From: Gigantopelta aegis
Taxonomy: Eukaryota > Mollusca > Gastropoda > Neomphalida > Peltospiridae
Reading direction: 5' to 3'
DNA: 64,000 nucleotides
Assembly (NCBI RefSeq): GCF_016097555.1
Contig: NC_054701.1
Coordinates: 38,270,492-38,334,491 of the forward strand
This document shows positions 37,838 through 50,928 of the stretch, piece by piece. Every line of letters begins with the position of its first letter. Position 1 is the first letter of the stretch. Made by a program: the position numbers and the translations under genes. Below the pieces are notes generated by a model. That model was not told where the DNA came from. It searched no databases and saw nothing but the letters and a program-made list of their open reading frames with translations.

Positions 37838-37985
37838 GAAGTGCTTATAAAACGTTTAGAGTTTAGACTCAACACTAACAGTCTGAGACTTTAATGCCAT
37901 GATGGCAATACCATACACATTTTATAAATGTGATGTCATTAGAGATTTGAGTCTGGACTACAGTTTTATAAGCATGGGCCCTGAA
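37838..37985. mobile_element. GAGTC foldback MITE, copy 1
   Basis: Inverted ends: GTGCTTATAAAACGTTTAGA, then GTTTAGACTC, on the left; GAGTCTGGACTACAG, then TTTTATAAGCATGG, on the right. ~148 bp. Relatives at 41146-41212, 49028-49178 and 63512-63665. Confidence 0.8.
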
Positions 37986-38103
37986 GGAATTATTAACAAT
38001 GATTCGGTCAAAAGGCATTTTGCATAGCATAAATTAACTAGCATAAAGTACTTTCCATGCATTTATTAGGTCAATAGGTTTTTCAAGAAAAAATTGTATA
38101 TCA

Positions 38104-38165
38104 AAGGCTGTGGCATGTGCTATCCTGTTTGTGGGATGGTGCATATAAAACATCCATAGTAAATC
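38104..38165 (+). repeat. SINE core fragment
   Basis: GTGGCATGTGCTATCCTGTT and GGATGGTGCATATAAAACAT match the shared SINE body; both ends are missing. Confidence 0.55.
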
Positions 38166-38462
38166 AATGTGCTTCAAAATAAATTCAAGAAAAAATAGGA
38201 TTTAGTCAGCAACCTTAACCTCTGATGCCTGGAAAATTAATCACCAGTAATTGTTGTGTGCTGAACCTTTAACCCGGAAGATCACCAAATTATTCTTTTC
38301 AAGAGAACATGATAATTTAAAATTTGGAATGATTGGTACAAAATATAAATATAAAAATGAGGTGAACAACCATGTCCTTTACGATTTTTGATAGCACTTA
38401 CAAGATTTATTTGCTGTAAGCTGAATGACATTTAGACATTGCCACCACTTACTTTTTAAAAA

Positions 38463-38645
38463 CTGTGGTATGTGCTGTGCCATCTGTGGGAAAGTGCATA
38501 TAAAAGATCCCTTTACTGTTAATGGAAAAATGCACCAGGTTTCCTCTTAAGATTTCATGTCAAAAATTACCAAATGTCTGACATCCAATAGCTGATGATT
38601 AATAAATCAATGCACTCTAGTGCTATCATTAAAGAAACCAAACTA
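38463..38645 (+). mobile_element. SINE with tail 2, 5'-truncated
   Basis: It starts in the body (GTGGTATGTGCTGTGCCATC) and ends with tail 2 (AATCAATGCACTCTAGTGCT). The head is absent. Confidence 0.7.
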
Positions 38646-39021
38646 ACTTTAAACGTTTACTTTTTCACTTTTATAATTACATTTACCTCTTTTGTAATAA
38701 TTTTTCCCCTGATATAAAATAAATAACAAAAAGAAACCTACAAAAATAATAAAATGCATTCCAATTGAGACACTGTTAAATGCTTGTTAGGGTACAGTAA
38801 ACCATTTGAACAACAAAAAACTAAAAATGCCTTGTATATATATAAAAAAAAAAGGAATTATAATGCAACAAAAGCCTAATAGGACACACAAGTCACACAT
38901 AAAACAAGTCATTATCACAGAACCCTTTGCAGGTCTCATACACCTGGCTTCATTTGATTAGGAGTAAACTGTTCTGCAACTGCAGGATCAATAAATAGTC
39001 ACAGTCATGATTAATTGGTTA

Positions 39022-39090
39022 CTATGGTTTCCTCAGCAGTTGGGTCCTCAAGAAAATGATGTTCGCATCAGAGTTGTCCGTGGTTTGGAC
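39022..39090 (-). CDS. Candidate terminal coding exon
   Basis: On the minus strand an acceptor (GGTCTGGTTTAATTGCAG) is followed by 22 codons that look like protein (VQTTDNSDANIIFLRTQLLR, then KP) and TAG at 39022. In phase 0 it would follow the candidate exon at 49946-50016 and could be an end of the SANBR-like gene, across a ~10.8-kb intron. No homology confirms this; other frames also end soon. Confidence 0.3.
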   Translation of the reverse strand, partial: VQTTDNSDANIIFLRTQLLRKP

Positions 39091-39213
39091 CTGCAATTAA
39101 ACCAGACCAGTGCTTTAGAGATTTTAATTACAGAGATCTACAATTAAAGGATCTCAAAAGCTGAACATCGAAATAAGGTAATTTGCCTTCCACTCTGGAA
39201 GGTAATAATAATT

Positions 39214-39252
<39 letters not shown>

Positions 39253-39483
39253 GAAATTTATTCACAAAAATAACTTGTTTACCACATTGCTAAAAGATCA
39301 TTCTGCATTAAAAAGGTTTTTAGTAGGAATTGAAAAATAAGAATAAGGACATACTCATACATTATACTAGTATACAAGATAAGCAAAAAAATATGAATGC
39401 TCTGAATGAGTTTGAATGCAGGTGTTTAAACATGTGTACAGAAAAAAACAGGGTTCGTTTGTCTTTTATGATTAAGCATTTGT

Positions 39484-39868
39484 TAAAGCGACATACCCTA
39501 GTTTTTAAACACTACGGCATATGTTTGACTATTGTAGCCATTTTTGATAACTTAAGTCATACTTTATTTAGATTTTATGGTTTAGATTATCAATTTCCGT
39601 ACATTCGAAATGTTTTTGGTCATCCTGGTGTTTTAATATCACAAAATGCATTTCTAATATTTTTAAAAACGCACGTGCATCTGAGAAGTAACAGTTATGG
39701 AGTCGAGTGTTAGTCTATTTTTAGAGGGTATTTCACCATTTTACAGTCACAGACTCATGTTTTACCCAATTGTAACGTTATCCAAGTGTGTTACAGGTTT
39801 GTAGATTAACTAACCTTAGTATTAATTTGCACAGGTTAGAACTAGGATCTGTCCCTATAAGGCTTTTT
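39484..39868 (+). repeat. Dispersed repeat R3, copy 1
   Basis: It starts TTAAAGCGACATACCCTAG and ends near GATCTGTCCCTATAA, so its ends are roughly inverted (TTAAAGgGACA type). It matches 63384-63930, which carries an extra inserted MITE. Confidence 0.7.
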
Positions 39869-40793
39869 GAATGCATATTTACACCTATTAGTATAGCAAA
39901 AATTATATAAAATTTCATGTACAAGTGTAACTACTAAAAAATATGAATGTGAATCAGCATTTTCATATCTGCTTTTAATATATACATCTACATTATGTAT
40001 GTGTAAATGTAGTTAAAACTATTTCATTTGAAATTAGATTTATGTTTTAAGTATTTGATCATTTTATTTGTTATATATTTTATAGGTAAGATTAGTTTCA
40101 ATGGAGATCAGTACTTAGGCAAAAAAACAGAAGTCCAGATAAATACTCAAATCTGTTCATGCATAAAGAATGGGTTACAAAAGGATGGTGTTGATATTGC
40201 TAATTTGAACATGTGCTCATACTCATGCAGCACACACACACACACACGCACACACAAATGAAACACACATGTATATTAACTATAACCATCCCAGTTGCAA
40301 ATTTGTTGTTACATCATTATGTTCATTATGTTAAACCCAGGAACATCTGCACTATGCTGAATCTCATCAGTAACATAACAAACATACAACAAACACCAAG
40401 ACAGTTTCCATAGCAACTAGCTGAACTACACTCATATTGAGGTTAACAACACTGGACTTGGTTAGTATCTGGTCAAATGACCATCTGAAACACTGAGTAC
40501 TGTAATATGTGGATCTGTTGCTGTGGTGACAACAGGTTTCCTCTCACACTAGCACATTAATGTTGGTCTAGGAAGCTGAGTTGCATAAGTTGAAGTTATT
40601 GAATTTCAATTGGAAAAAAAACATGCAAGTAAAATGTCTAACTTGTCTTATCAATCTTGATTCAATTATTAACATGAAGCTGAAAATGCATTGGCATTAT
40701 GAGAAATACAAATTAATCAGAAATGCCTGGATTAGTTGACTACAGTATCAACTAGTTTTATTATGGTGATTTGTCCATTATTAAAAGACAAGG

Positions 40794-41117
40794 GAAGGAA
40801 TATTTTATTTAACGACGCACTCAACACATTTTATTTACGATTATATGGCATCATACATATGGTTAAGGACCACACAGATATTGAGAGAGGAAACCTGCTG
40901 TCTCCACTTCATGAGCTATTCTTTTTTGATTAGCAGCAAGGGATCTTTTATATGCACCGTCCCACAGACAGGATAGTACATACCACAGCCTTTGTTACAC
41001 CAGTTGTGGAGCACTGCCTGGAACGAGAAGTAGTCCAATGGGTTCACCGACGGGGATCGATCCTAGACCGACCGCACATCAAGTGAGCGCTTTAGCACTG
41101 GGCTACGTCCTGCCCCT
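40794..41117 (-). mobile_element. SINE family 4 (head 4 + tail 1)
   Basis: Bordered by AGACAAG on both sides (40787-40793 and 41122-41128). A- and B-box-bearing head, shared body, tail 1. Confidence 0.85.
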
Positions 41118-41145
41118 AAATAGACAAGAGAGATCTTGCCCTGAG

Positions 41146-41212
41146 CTTATAAAACAATTGGAGTCTTACCTCAAGACTCTAATAGTCTGAGACTTTAACA
41201 TCATTTAACAAG
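41146..41212. repeat. GAGTC foldback MITE, half copy
   Basis: Only one arm and part of the centre are present (GAGCTTATAAAACAATTGGA, CTAATAGTCTGAGACTTTAA). Confidence 0.6.
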
Positions 41213-42211
41213 ATTTTGTTCTTCCCCAAATCTCAGATTATGGGTTGGAAGCAAACGATTATGATATGAGATCCCAAAATATCAATATTACATCATATTT
41301 ATGATTCAAGAGGAATATAAAAAAAAGAAAAATTCCACCAATGTCTGAGTAGACCTACGTGTATCAAGCTTTGACTGTTGAGTTGTTCTTGTTAAAAATA
41401 GCTGAATTATTTCAGCCAATAAGAAAGCATCTTGAATCTTATCACATGTATTAACAGAAATGTATGTATACAAAGTGCATGATTACCAGTATTAAAGTTC
41501 TGAATAATAACCATTAATAAATCAATATGATAAAAAGGTTACAAAAAATATAATAAGTACATAAAATAAACAAGCTGCATGTACCAGTAACACAATAATG
41601 GATTCCATATATCACTGGTATTTAACATTATCATCAATTGCCTTGACAACAGAATAGTGGTACACTATGATCAATGGATTTCTACTATGGGCATTTGTAT
41701 GGCATATTTTCACCCCTAGGTCAACCAATCAAATAAGCAACTGGTCTGTTATTACCAAAAAAAAAAAAAAAAATAATAATAATAATTTATAAAAAAGCAA
41801 AAAAAAATAAAAAAGCATTGAAACAGCAATTTTATTTTTGTTTGTTATTAATTAAACATTGGTCTGATGGTAAAAAATAATAATATACAGTATAGCATTT
41901 TAATTTTTTTCAACATTGTAACCTGCTTTTTATTTACATTTAATCTGAAACATGAAAAATAAACACATGGAAATATAATTAAAAACTGCACTCTCCCTAC
42001 CCTATCCATTGCCAAATTGCTAAATGCTAATTTTTATACACTGGCTACAACATTTAGTCCTTGGCTAATAAACGTTTTCTTAGATTAACTACTTTTTAAC
42101 AATTATCAAGGAATTATGCTCTATATAGTTAAAAATTGGCTAAACCAAAATTTATTCCAGTGTGAGCTCTGACTGTATACAAAATTTTGTTTTTATGCAT
42201 CGCAAAAACAA

Positions 42212-42544
42212 GAAAGAAAGAAAGAAATGTTTTATTTAATGATGCACTCAACACATTTTATTTACAGTTCTATGGCATCAGACATATGGTTAAGGACCAC
42301 ACAGATATTGAGAGCAAACCCACTGTCGCCACTTCATGGGCTACTCTCTTTGATTAGCAGCAAGGGATCTTTTATATGCACCATCCCACAGACAGGATAG
42401 TACAAACCATGGCCTTTGTTACACCAGTTGTGAAGCACTGGCTGGAATGAGAAATAGCCCAATGAGTCCACCAATGGGGATTGATCCTAGACCGACCGCG
42501 CATCAAGTGAACGCTTTACCACTGGGCTACGTCTCCACCCACCT
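42212..42544 (-). mobile_element. SINE family 4 with (AAAG)n-derived tail
   Basis: A perfect 10-bp target duplication GCAAAAACAA (42202-42211 and 42545-42554) flanks it. On the minus strand it ends with tail 1 followed by (CTTT)n. Complete apart from a few changes in the head. Confidence 0.9.
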
Positions 42545-42554
42545 GCAAAAACAA

Positions 42555-43965
42555 TACCCAATGTACCGGTAAATACTACAACACAGTAAGCACTGGATAG
42601 AAAACGGGTCAAATATGGTAGGACTTTGAACTCTTGTTTTGGAAATTAAGACCACTGTCCACATTTTGTAAGCAGTCAACAACTCTATTAATTAGTACTA
42701 GTATTGATGTCACCATAATGCCACATTAGATTATTGTTAGAAACACTGTGATTATGCACTGTGCATGAAAGATGGCCAGTGACCTTTGATGACTCATTTG
42801 TAGCAGATTGAAGCAGGTAGTCACTTGCAAGTGACAGACTCAAATTTCAAACAGTTTGTCCATTTCCAGTATTATCAAATTTTGAAGAAGAAAAATGGAC
42901 ATTTCAAATTACTATACTATATTTGCATATCAGAGAGATACAAAAATAATAATAAATAAAATAAAATAAAATAAAGTAACAAAACCAAACACATTTCTTT
43001 TTTTATATACATGCAATGTTTATAAACTAAAAAAAAAGAAAGAAGATGTCTGTGAAGTGAAAACAAGGGATATAAAAACTATCATTAGACAATGAAACTG
43101 ATACAGAATATTTTTTCTTTTTAAATAAATAAATAATATGATGTGAAAAATGCTATAATTTGACTTCAAAAATAAAATTCCTGATAAATATCTTTCAAGT
43201 AATAACTTATTATATGGTTGCTTTGGTAACAAACAGGTTGCTGAAAAGCTAAAAACGTTCACCAAAAACATGCAAAAAAAAAAAAAAAAAGAAGAAGAAA
43301 AAGAACAAAGATGAACAGTTCTTCTATTAAATTTGATGAAGATGTATTTATAGTTAAAGTTTCAACACAATTTGCCCTATTGGTTTTTCTTTATTAACAA
43401 TGTCTGCACATGAATGTATGTGGCATTTGTTGTCATGAAGTATAGCTCACCTTCACCTAATGACATTCAGTTATGTATTATTAATGTTTTTGGTTTATTT
43501 TCAAAACTGTTAATTTTTTACTTTTTTTTTTTTGGTACTATATTCAGAAGTTATTGCTATAAAGCATCAAAGGTTATGTGTCATTTACTATGTTGCAAAG
43601 TACAATTGCCTTTCTGTTAAAAACAAACCAAAAATATCCATCTATTGTATATTAAAGTCACAGTATGCTGTAGTGTTTCTTTCTTATCATGGCAATGTTT
43701 TAAAGAAAAAAATTAACTTTTTTTATTTTTATTATACTGAAGCTAGATTCAGTTATTTATCAGTATGGAGAAGTGTAAGCATCATTATTACCGATGTCTG
43801 CCTTGTAAGAATAAAGTTTATACAATTTAAATGCACTTAAACAAGTAAAGAAAACAAGCTTTAGGACCATGCAATGGTTTATATCATCAGAGTTCATGCA
43901 TAGCACAAGCTAAATTATAGAAATAAATATAAATTAAAACAAAAATAGTATTTAGGATAGATATA
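42555..43965. other. AT-rich DNA, no gene seen
   Basis: Frames at 43020-43271 and 43414-43840 are Phe/Leu/Tyr-rich AT artefacts. No splice-supported exon is visible. Confidence 0.4.
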
Positions 43966-44137
43966 CAGTGAAACCCCTCTAAACCGGATCCTCTGTAAAC
44001 TGGAATATCATCAAAACCAGACATTTTTCACTGTCACAGAACAGAATCTCTTAAAGGCTGATACCCCTTATAAATGGACTTTTTACTTGGTATTGTGAGT
44101 GTCTGGTTTAAAGGGGTTTCACTGTATAAAGTTATAC

Positions 44138-44184
<47 letters not shown>

Positions 44185-44273
44185 TCTTCCTTTTTATACC
44201 CCTTATAAATGGACTTTTTACTTGGTATTGTGAGTGTCTGGTTTAAAAGGGGTTTCACTGTATAAAGTTATAC

Positions 44274-44275
<2 letters not shown>
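43966..44275. mobile_element. pogo/Tigger-like MITE with internal tandem duplication
   Basis: Terminal CAGTGAAACCCCTCTAAAC and its complement (near GGGGTTTCACTG) are typical of pogo-type elements. The right part plus an (AT)n tract is repeated with a 135-bp period (TACCCCTTATAAATGGAC at 44062 and 44197). Confidence 0.75.
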
Positions 44276-44316
<41 letters not shown>

Positions 44317-44424
44317 TCTTCCTTTTTACTGTTAATAACATTCTAATTATGTAATGTCATTAAATATTCATTCATGCATTCTTATTATTTCTTAATTTAC
44401 TAAATTAGCAATATTTTTCACAGT

Positions 44425-44602
44425 ACAGTGAAAACCCTCTAAACTGGACATCCATGGGACCTAGTAAAAGTCCAGTTTTAAGGGGATCTGGTTTAGTGAG
44501 GCTTTGTTCTGTACTGATTTTTAAAAAGAGACTGGTGTTAAACGTCTGGCTTTGAGAAAATTCCAGTTTACAGAGTGGTCTGGTTTTGTGGGGTTTCACT
44601 GT
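44425..44602. mobile_element. pogo/Tigger-like MITE, second copy
   Basis: CAGTGAAAACCCTCTAAACT on the left and GTGGGGTTTCACTG on the right, flanked by TA. Internal sequence is non-coding. Confidence 0.75.
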
Positions 44603-44654
44603 ACATGTACACTTCTGAATTATATTTCATCTCAACATTTACCCTCACACATAA

Positions 44655-44980
44655 GGAAGGAAATGTTTTATTTAACGATGCACTCAACACATTTTATTTA
44701 CGTTTATATGGCGTCGAACATATGGTTAAGGACCACACAGATATTGAGAGAGGAAACCTGCTGCCACCACTTCATGGGCTACTCTTTTCGATTAGCAGCA
44801 AGGGATCTTTTATATGTACCATTGCATAGACAGGATAGCACATACCATGGCCTTTGATGTACCAGTCGTGGTGTACTGACTGGAGCGAGAAATAGCCTAA
44901 TGGGCCCACTGATGGGGATTGATCCCAGACCGACCGTGCATCTAGTGAGAACTTTACCACTGGGCTACATCTCGCACCCC
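44655..44980 (-). mobile_element. SINE family 4 (head 4 + tail 1)
   Basis: Body and tail 1 (AAATAAAATGTGTTGAGTGC) are intact. Flanks share only a weak ACATAA repeat, so the target duplication is uncertain. Confidence 0.85.
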
Positions 44981-45125
44981 CCCCCCCATACATAAATGTA
45001 CATACATCAATGATGTATAATTACAGGTAATAAGTTTTGTGCATCAGGAAATAAACAAGTATCTTCTGCAGTTGTATGCAATATTACTTTTATTACATAC
45101 CTGTGAGAGATATCAGAGTTTAATA

Positions 45126-45258
45126 ACAAAATCATATGTCACATTGTGAGATACCATTTTCCTTGTCAAAGCTGGGATATAAACGCTAACGGGATTGGCC
45201 AACAGCACATTAAGAGAAAATGGGGTCAACACAATGTGACATATGATTTTGTACATAT
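45126..45258. repeat. Foldback element, ~40-bp arms
   Basis: ACAAAATCATATGTCACATT is repeated as its complement AATGTGACATATGATTTTGT near 45233-45252, with CATTTTCC / AGAAAATGG inside the arms. Confidence 0.75.
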
Positions 45259-45261
45259 CTT

Positions 45262-46294
45262 ACTGAAAACAGATTTTACTCTCAATAATAAATTATTTGT
45301 GAAACCCAAATCTGGGTCATTAACCTCGATTGTGGGTGGGGCCTATGCTGACACTCGAACACTAGCTGCTCTATAAATACGTTCAGATCTTTCACTATGG
45401 AAATTGGCCATGGAATCATCAAATTAATATGTAGACAAAACAATCAGTATTTTTCCCATAGATGTTTGTTTCCAAAAAAAGATTAACTGCAATTTGTAAT
45501 ATCCTTTTATCAGAGGAATTTTATTTTATTGGTGGAAGTTATCACCGTACTGTGTGACGTGTCAGCTGCAGGTGTGCACCAGCTGATATATCCATTCACT
45601 TAATAAAATCAATGGGGTTTACTTTTATTACTTTTTGATAAATTCTAAGCAATAATTATAGATTCCATTTTCTAATGTACTCGTTCATAAAAATGGTATT
45701 AAACTGAGGGTCGTGTAGTATTCTCTATTTATAACCCCAGTGTGCATTCATAATCGGGAAAATTAAAATTTATCATAATTTTACGCTCACAAACTAATGA
45801 CTTTGCTGGTACTAAATATGATGTCGTCACAATTTGGCAAACATACATGTACACAGTGACGTTATGTACTTTAAAGTGTTTTGCATTTACATCTCTCAGT
45901 TTTTATTGTTAAATTTGTAATAAAATGCTATTTTAATACAGTTTATTGGGCACAGTATTTTGACAGAATAAATAGAACGTTGGTTTTTAAAAATTATCTG
46001 TGATTGTAAATAAAATACAAAGTCATAGCAATACTGGTACTCAGAATAGTGTGTAAAGTTGTCCATATCGCTGCTATAAAAATGTAGCCACAATGAAAAT
46101 AGAAGGTTCTTAAAGAAAGAAAAAATGGCTAAGGTATTAAATAGAATAACAAATTCAGTACCAGTTTTTATCAAATTTATGTGCCTCGTGAAATAATATT
46201 TTTAGCTGTCACTTGCTAAAGCTCGTGACAACTGAAAATTATTTCAATCGGGACATAAATTTAATAATAACTAGTAATTAATTTATTATCCTCT
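45262..46294. other. Unique DNA, no gene seen
   Basis: Nothing recognised. The frame at 45896-46174 (minus) is aromatic-rich AT sequence. Confidence 0.4.
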
Positions 46295-46302
46295 ATAACA
46301 GT

Positions 46303-47284
46303 CAGACCTGTCAACCTTTAGTCAAGAGAAAGCAGGAGGTGTGTGTTGAAAAAGCAGGAGATTTTGTCAAAAAACAGATGATTTTTTAACTTCACACAAT
46401 TTAACCCAAAATCGCAAGGTTGTTGTAAACATTATTACAATAAGTTATATGAACACTACATAATGTCATATATACTTGTTAACCTTAGATCTTGGCTTAA
46501 AAAAAAAAAAAAAAAAAAAAAATTAATTTAAAAAATAAAAATATGTGTATATATATTTCTTTTTAAAGTTTAAATATTATTATGATTTAATAAATATTTT
46601 TTTTAAAAATCTCTTTTATCCAAAAATGTTAAGTAAATTAACAAGAAATTAAAACAATTAATTAGTACATTTACGGCATTACACTTACAGGTTATGTTAC
46701 ATCATCATTTGTGGCTAGTGTACCCAAATTGAAGTACCCAAGACAAATTTATATAAATGTTATAAATTAATATTCAGTTTTTACTATAATGAGGAACAGT
46801 GGTGTGGTACTTATTTAAAATCATTATAATGATGCAATAAACATTGTATTTCCATTAATCAAGTAAAACCTCATTACGGACATTGTGTGAAATATACAGG
46901 AATTATACCCATTTACGTGGATAACTTTATATCAAACACAACATTTATTAATTGTAAAAAAAAAATCTATTGAAGTGTACATTTGTTACCAACATTTTAC
47001 TGCACAAACATACAAAATTAACTGACACAAGTATGTTTATATAGCTAATTGGTCTTTTCTTTGTCTTGCTGTGACATGTGATTTTAACATTGTGTGTATT
47101 GCTGTCAACTCTGGGCCAGAGTCTGGCACTTCCCTTATGTTATTTTGGCAAAAGGGGATCTTTTTTTTTTTTTTGCCTACAAAAATGTCATTCAACAGGA
47201 GAAACTGTCTCCTGCACAGGTTGTCAGGAGATTTGATCAAATACCAGGAGACTCCTGCCGAATCCAGGAGGGTTGACAGGTCTG
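46303..47284. mobile_element. hAT-like non-autonomous element (982 bp)
   Basis: Ends CAGACCTGTCAACC and GGTTGACAGGTCTG are perfect inverted repeats, flanked by an exact 8-bp duplication ATAACAGT (46295-46302 and 47285-47292). Subterminal CAGGAG motifs occur at both ends. No transposase frame. Confidence 0.9.
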
Positions 47285-47345
47285 ATAACAGTTAAGATGG
47301 ATCATTCTGTATTACAAACATATTACTCTGAATAAAACTTTTACT

Positions 47346-48690
47346 TTTATTTGATTACCCGTAACTTAAGTCTTGAAAGTGAGTTTTAAAGATATACTAC
47401 TATACCAAATTTATGCCAAACAGTGCAGATGATATGCATTGAAACTGTTTTATTTGATTACCGGTATCTTAAGTCATGAAAGTGAGTTTTAAAGATATAC
47501 TACTATACCAAATTTATGCCAAACAGTGCAGATGATATGCATTGAAACTGTTTTATTTGATTACAGGTATCTGAAGTCATGAAAGTGAGTTTTAAAGATA
47601 TACTACTATACCAAATTTATGCCAAACAGTGCAGATGATATGCATTGAAACTGTTTTATTTGATTACCGGTATCTTAAGTCATGAAAGTGAGTTTTAAAG
47701 ATATACTACTATACCAAATTTATGCCAAACAGTGCAGATGATATGCATTGAAACTGTTTTATTTGATTACCGGTATCTTAAGTCATGAAAGTGAGTTTTA
47801 AAGATATACTACTATACCAAATTTATGCCAAACAGTGCAGATGATATGCATTGAAACTGTTTTATTTGATTACAGGTATCTGAAGTCATGAAAGTGAGTT
47901 TTAAAGATATACTACTATACCAAATTTATGCCAAACAGTGCAGATGATATGCATTGAAACTGTTTTATTTGATTACAGGTATCTGAAGTCATGAAAGTGA
48001 GTTTTAAAGATATACTACTATACCAAATTTATGCCAAACAGTGCAGATGATATGCATTGAAACTGTTTTATTTGATTACAGGTATCTGAAGTCATGATAG
48101 TGAGTTTTAAAGATATACTACTATACCAAATTTATGCCAAACAGTGCAGATGATATGCATTGAAACTGTTTTATTTGATTACAGGTATCTGAAGTCATGA
48201 AAGTGAGTTTTAAAGATATACTACTATACCAAATTTATGCCAAACAGTGCAGATGATATGCATTGAAACTGTTTTATTTGATTACCGGTATCTTAAGTCA
48301 TGAAAGTGAGTTTTAAAGATATACTACTATACCAAATTTATGCCAAACAGTGCAGATGATATGCATTGAAACTGTTTTATTTGATTACAGGTATCTGAAG
48401 TCATGATAGTGAGTTTTAAAGATATACTACTATACCAAATTTATGCCAAACAGTGCAGATGATATGCATTGAAACTGTTTTATTTGATTACAGGTATCTG
48501 AAGTCATGAAAGTGAGTTTTAAAGATATACTACTATACCAAATTTATGCCAAACAGTGCAGATGATATGCATTGAAACTGTTTTATTTGATTACAGGTAT
48601 CTTAAGTCATGAAAGTGAGTTTTAAAGATATACTACTATACCAAATTTATGCCAAACAGTGCAGATGATATGCATTGAAACTGTTTTATT
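47346..48690. repeat. 103-bp satellite, ~13 copies
   Basis: Units start near TTTGATTAC at 47350, 47453 and so on every 103 bp. They are nearly identical except for two variants: ACCGGTATCTTAAG and ACAGGTATCTGAAG. Confidence 0.95.
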
Positions 48691-48699
48691 TTGACTCTT

Positions 48700-49027
48700 G
48701 GCCCTAGATAACAATTAACAAAATGTCTTTATTTTTTTTAGTTTAAATACATATTCTTTTTAATGTGTTGAGTATGAATATTCATGCAAACATATGTCTA
48801 TAGGTGTGTATATATTAGCCATTATGTGTGTATGTATTTATGTAGGCTATATAAAATATTTAAACAGTAACTATATTTAAAAACTAAATTATTGTGAGAC
48901 AGTAAGCTCGGGGCACTCGCTCCAACCCTGACATTGCTGTATTCTGTTTAGGGAATAATAAAAAAAAAATTAACAGAAAATAAGTGACCTAACCATGGCA
49001 ATGCAATAAACTAGAATCATCAAGGTT
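48700..49027. other. Unique DNA, no gene seen
   Basis: AT-rich with no recognised feature. Confidence 0.4.
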
Positions 49028-49178
49028 CATGCTTATAACATTTGTAGAGTTTAGACTCAAATCTTTAATGACGTCACATGCATGTTATTTGTATAGCACT
49101 GCCATATACCGTAATGTTAGTCTTTGACTCTATTAGTCTTGAGTCTCAACTCTAGAAGTTTTAAAAGCACTGAGCCAC
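49028..49178. mobile_element. GAGTC foldback MITE, copy 2
   Basis: Left end CATGCTTATAACATTTGTAG, then AGTTTAGACTC; right end GAGTCTCAACTCTAGAAGTT. ~150 bp with a centre unlike copy 1. Confidence 0.75.
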
Positions 49179-49945
49179 ACATTCTACCATGCCATGTTTG
49201 ATAATAAAACAGTATACAGAATATACAATAATAAAAAAAAAATCTTGGATGGCTGGACAGATTGACGGATAGACTAATAAACAGATAATTCTATCATATA
49301 ATACATTTCTTCAACAAAAACATGATTATTTAAAAAATATTTACAAATGTTAAAAGAAAAATATTTGATTCATTTTGACCTGCTTCCAAGAAGCAGGATG
49401 GGAAAGGAGAATTTTTTTTTTTTTTTGTTTACAATCTATTCAGTGCAATTTGATTTACTGTCAAAACATATTTTTAAATGTCATACTGCTTAAGAAATAC
49501 ACATTTTCAATTTTATAACATATAATATTTACAAACAACTTGTTCTATCGTCAACCTGAAAATAAATAAATAGATGCAATGCCCTCCACCTCCCCCATTA
49601 TTTGCCAATCTATCCACTGAAACTCAAGGTATTAAGTAGGACTATACTAAAACTATACATCCACTGGAAAAAACCCAAACATGATTCAATACATCAAATA
49701 TTCAACTTATACATGTAATTAATATCTCAAAATTCAGTATATTTAAATGCTATAATTATAACAAATGTTAGTAGTATGTTGTTAGTATAGGAAAGGAGGA
49801 AAATTTTAGTAAATGTTTTAGAAATGCATGACATACAAATATTGTGTATTATGATGAATAATGAGTGGATGTAGCATTCGCAACAAGACACATCACCACT
49901 GGTGCCAGGGTAGAGTTTTAGACTAACGAGTGCTGGTTAAGATAC

Positions 49946-50016
49946 CTCGTGGAAACTAGGGCCTAATATTACAAGAGATAGGTCGTCTTTGTGGAAGAGG
50001 TCCGGAGGCTGCTCGT
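49946..50016 (-). CDS. Candidate 3' exon of the SANBR-like gene
   Basis: Minus strand: acceptor TTTTCATTGGTTCTTCAG, then 71 nt that read DEQPPDLFHKDDLSLVILG, then PSFHE in one frame, then GTATCT (donor) or, if unspliced, a stop two codons later at 49937. It looks like coding sequence, but it needs a preceding exon ending in phase 1, while the exon at 51075 ends in phase 2. An unseen exon or another splice choice would be required. Confidence 0.4.
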
Positions 50017-50928
50017 CTGAAGAACCAATGAAAATCAACGTGCAGAATAATATTTCCCAATCGACATATTACACGTACATGCATTTCCATTTTAATTTTT
50101 ATGAAACAACAAATTCACAATAATATGTGAATAGAAAATTGCAATTATAGTATTTCTCTGTAGCATAAATGTAAAAGATAAAACTTTTTTTCAGAAAATG
50201 TAAATTCATAGCGTAATGGTAAAATGTAAATATTTGCACCAAAATATAACCAAACTGAATGTAAATTTTTAGCTTACCTGTAATTTAGCATGAAGAAGCT
50301 ATTAGGAATTACATTAAAACTTGTTACATAACATCTATATTTTAATTGATAATATTTTGTATTATTCTTGATGCATGTGTTAAAATGTTAAAATTATATA
50401 AGCAGATATTAAGTAAAAATAAAATTAATTTTGACACATCTGCAGGAACACTAATCAATGTATTAACAGCTTTATATCCAAATATGAAATAATGTGGACA
50501 TCTTAGGATTTTAAAAAAATATCTAAATATAAAAGACACATTGTATTATCTGTGCTTGGTGATGCCTAAAAACAGTTGAACATATTTTAAAACAATTTCA
50601 TTCCACTGACTAAGATTGAGAAGGCACTGTAAGTTTTTAGAGGAATAAACAAAGAATGGATAATGGTATGGATTAGGATTATTTTGTCCACATTTTTCAG
50701 AAATATGAGTCAACTTTTAGCTAAATGTTAGAAGATATTCAACACAGATCACATCTAGATGTAAAATAAATAGAGAACATTTATTTAAAACTTCTATAAA
50801 ATGTCAGAAAATAATTATAAATAAAAGCTGTTAAAATGTATTTTTCAATAATAAAATAGAACAATTAGACAAATAAAAAAAATGGAGAAAACTTGAGGTG
50901 TTTTCTCTTTTATACATTTATGGATACA

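Noticed and set aside
45896-46174. 92-codon minus frame with aromatic-rich sequence
   Set aside because: Typical of AT-rich DNA; no splice sites, domain or similarity.
47350-48690. CRISPR-like array from regularly spaced repeats (also 60014-61072 and 59002-59474)
   Set aside because: These are direct head-to-tail satellites without unique spacers, in a eukaryotic context.
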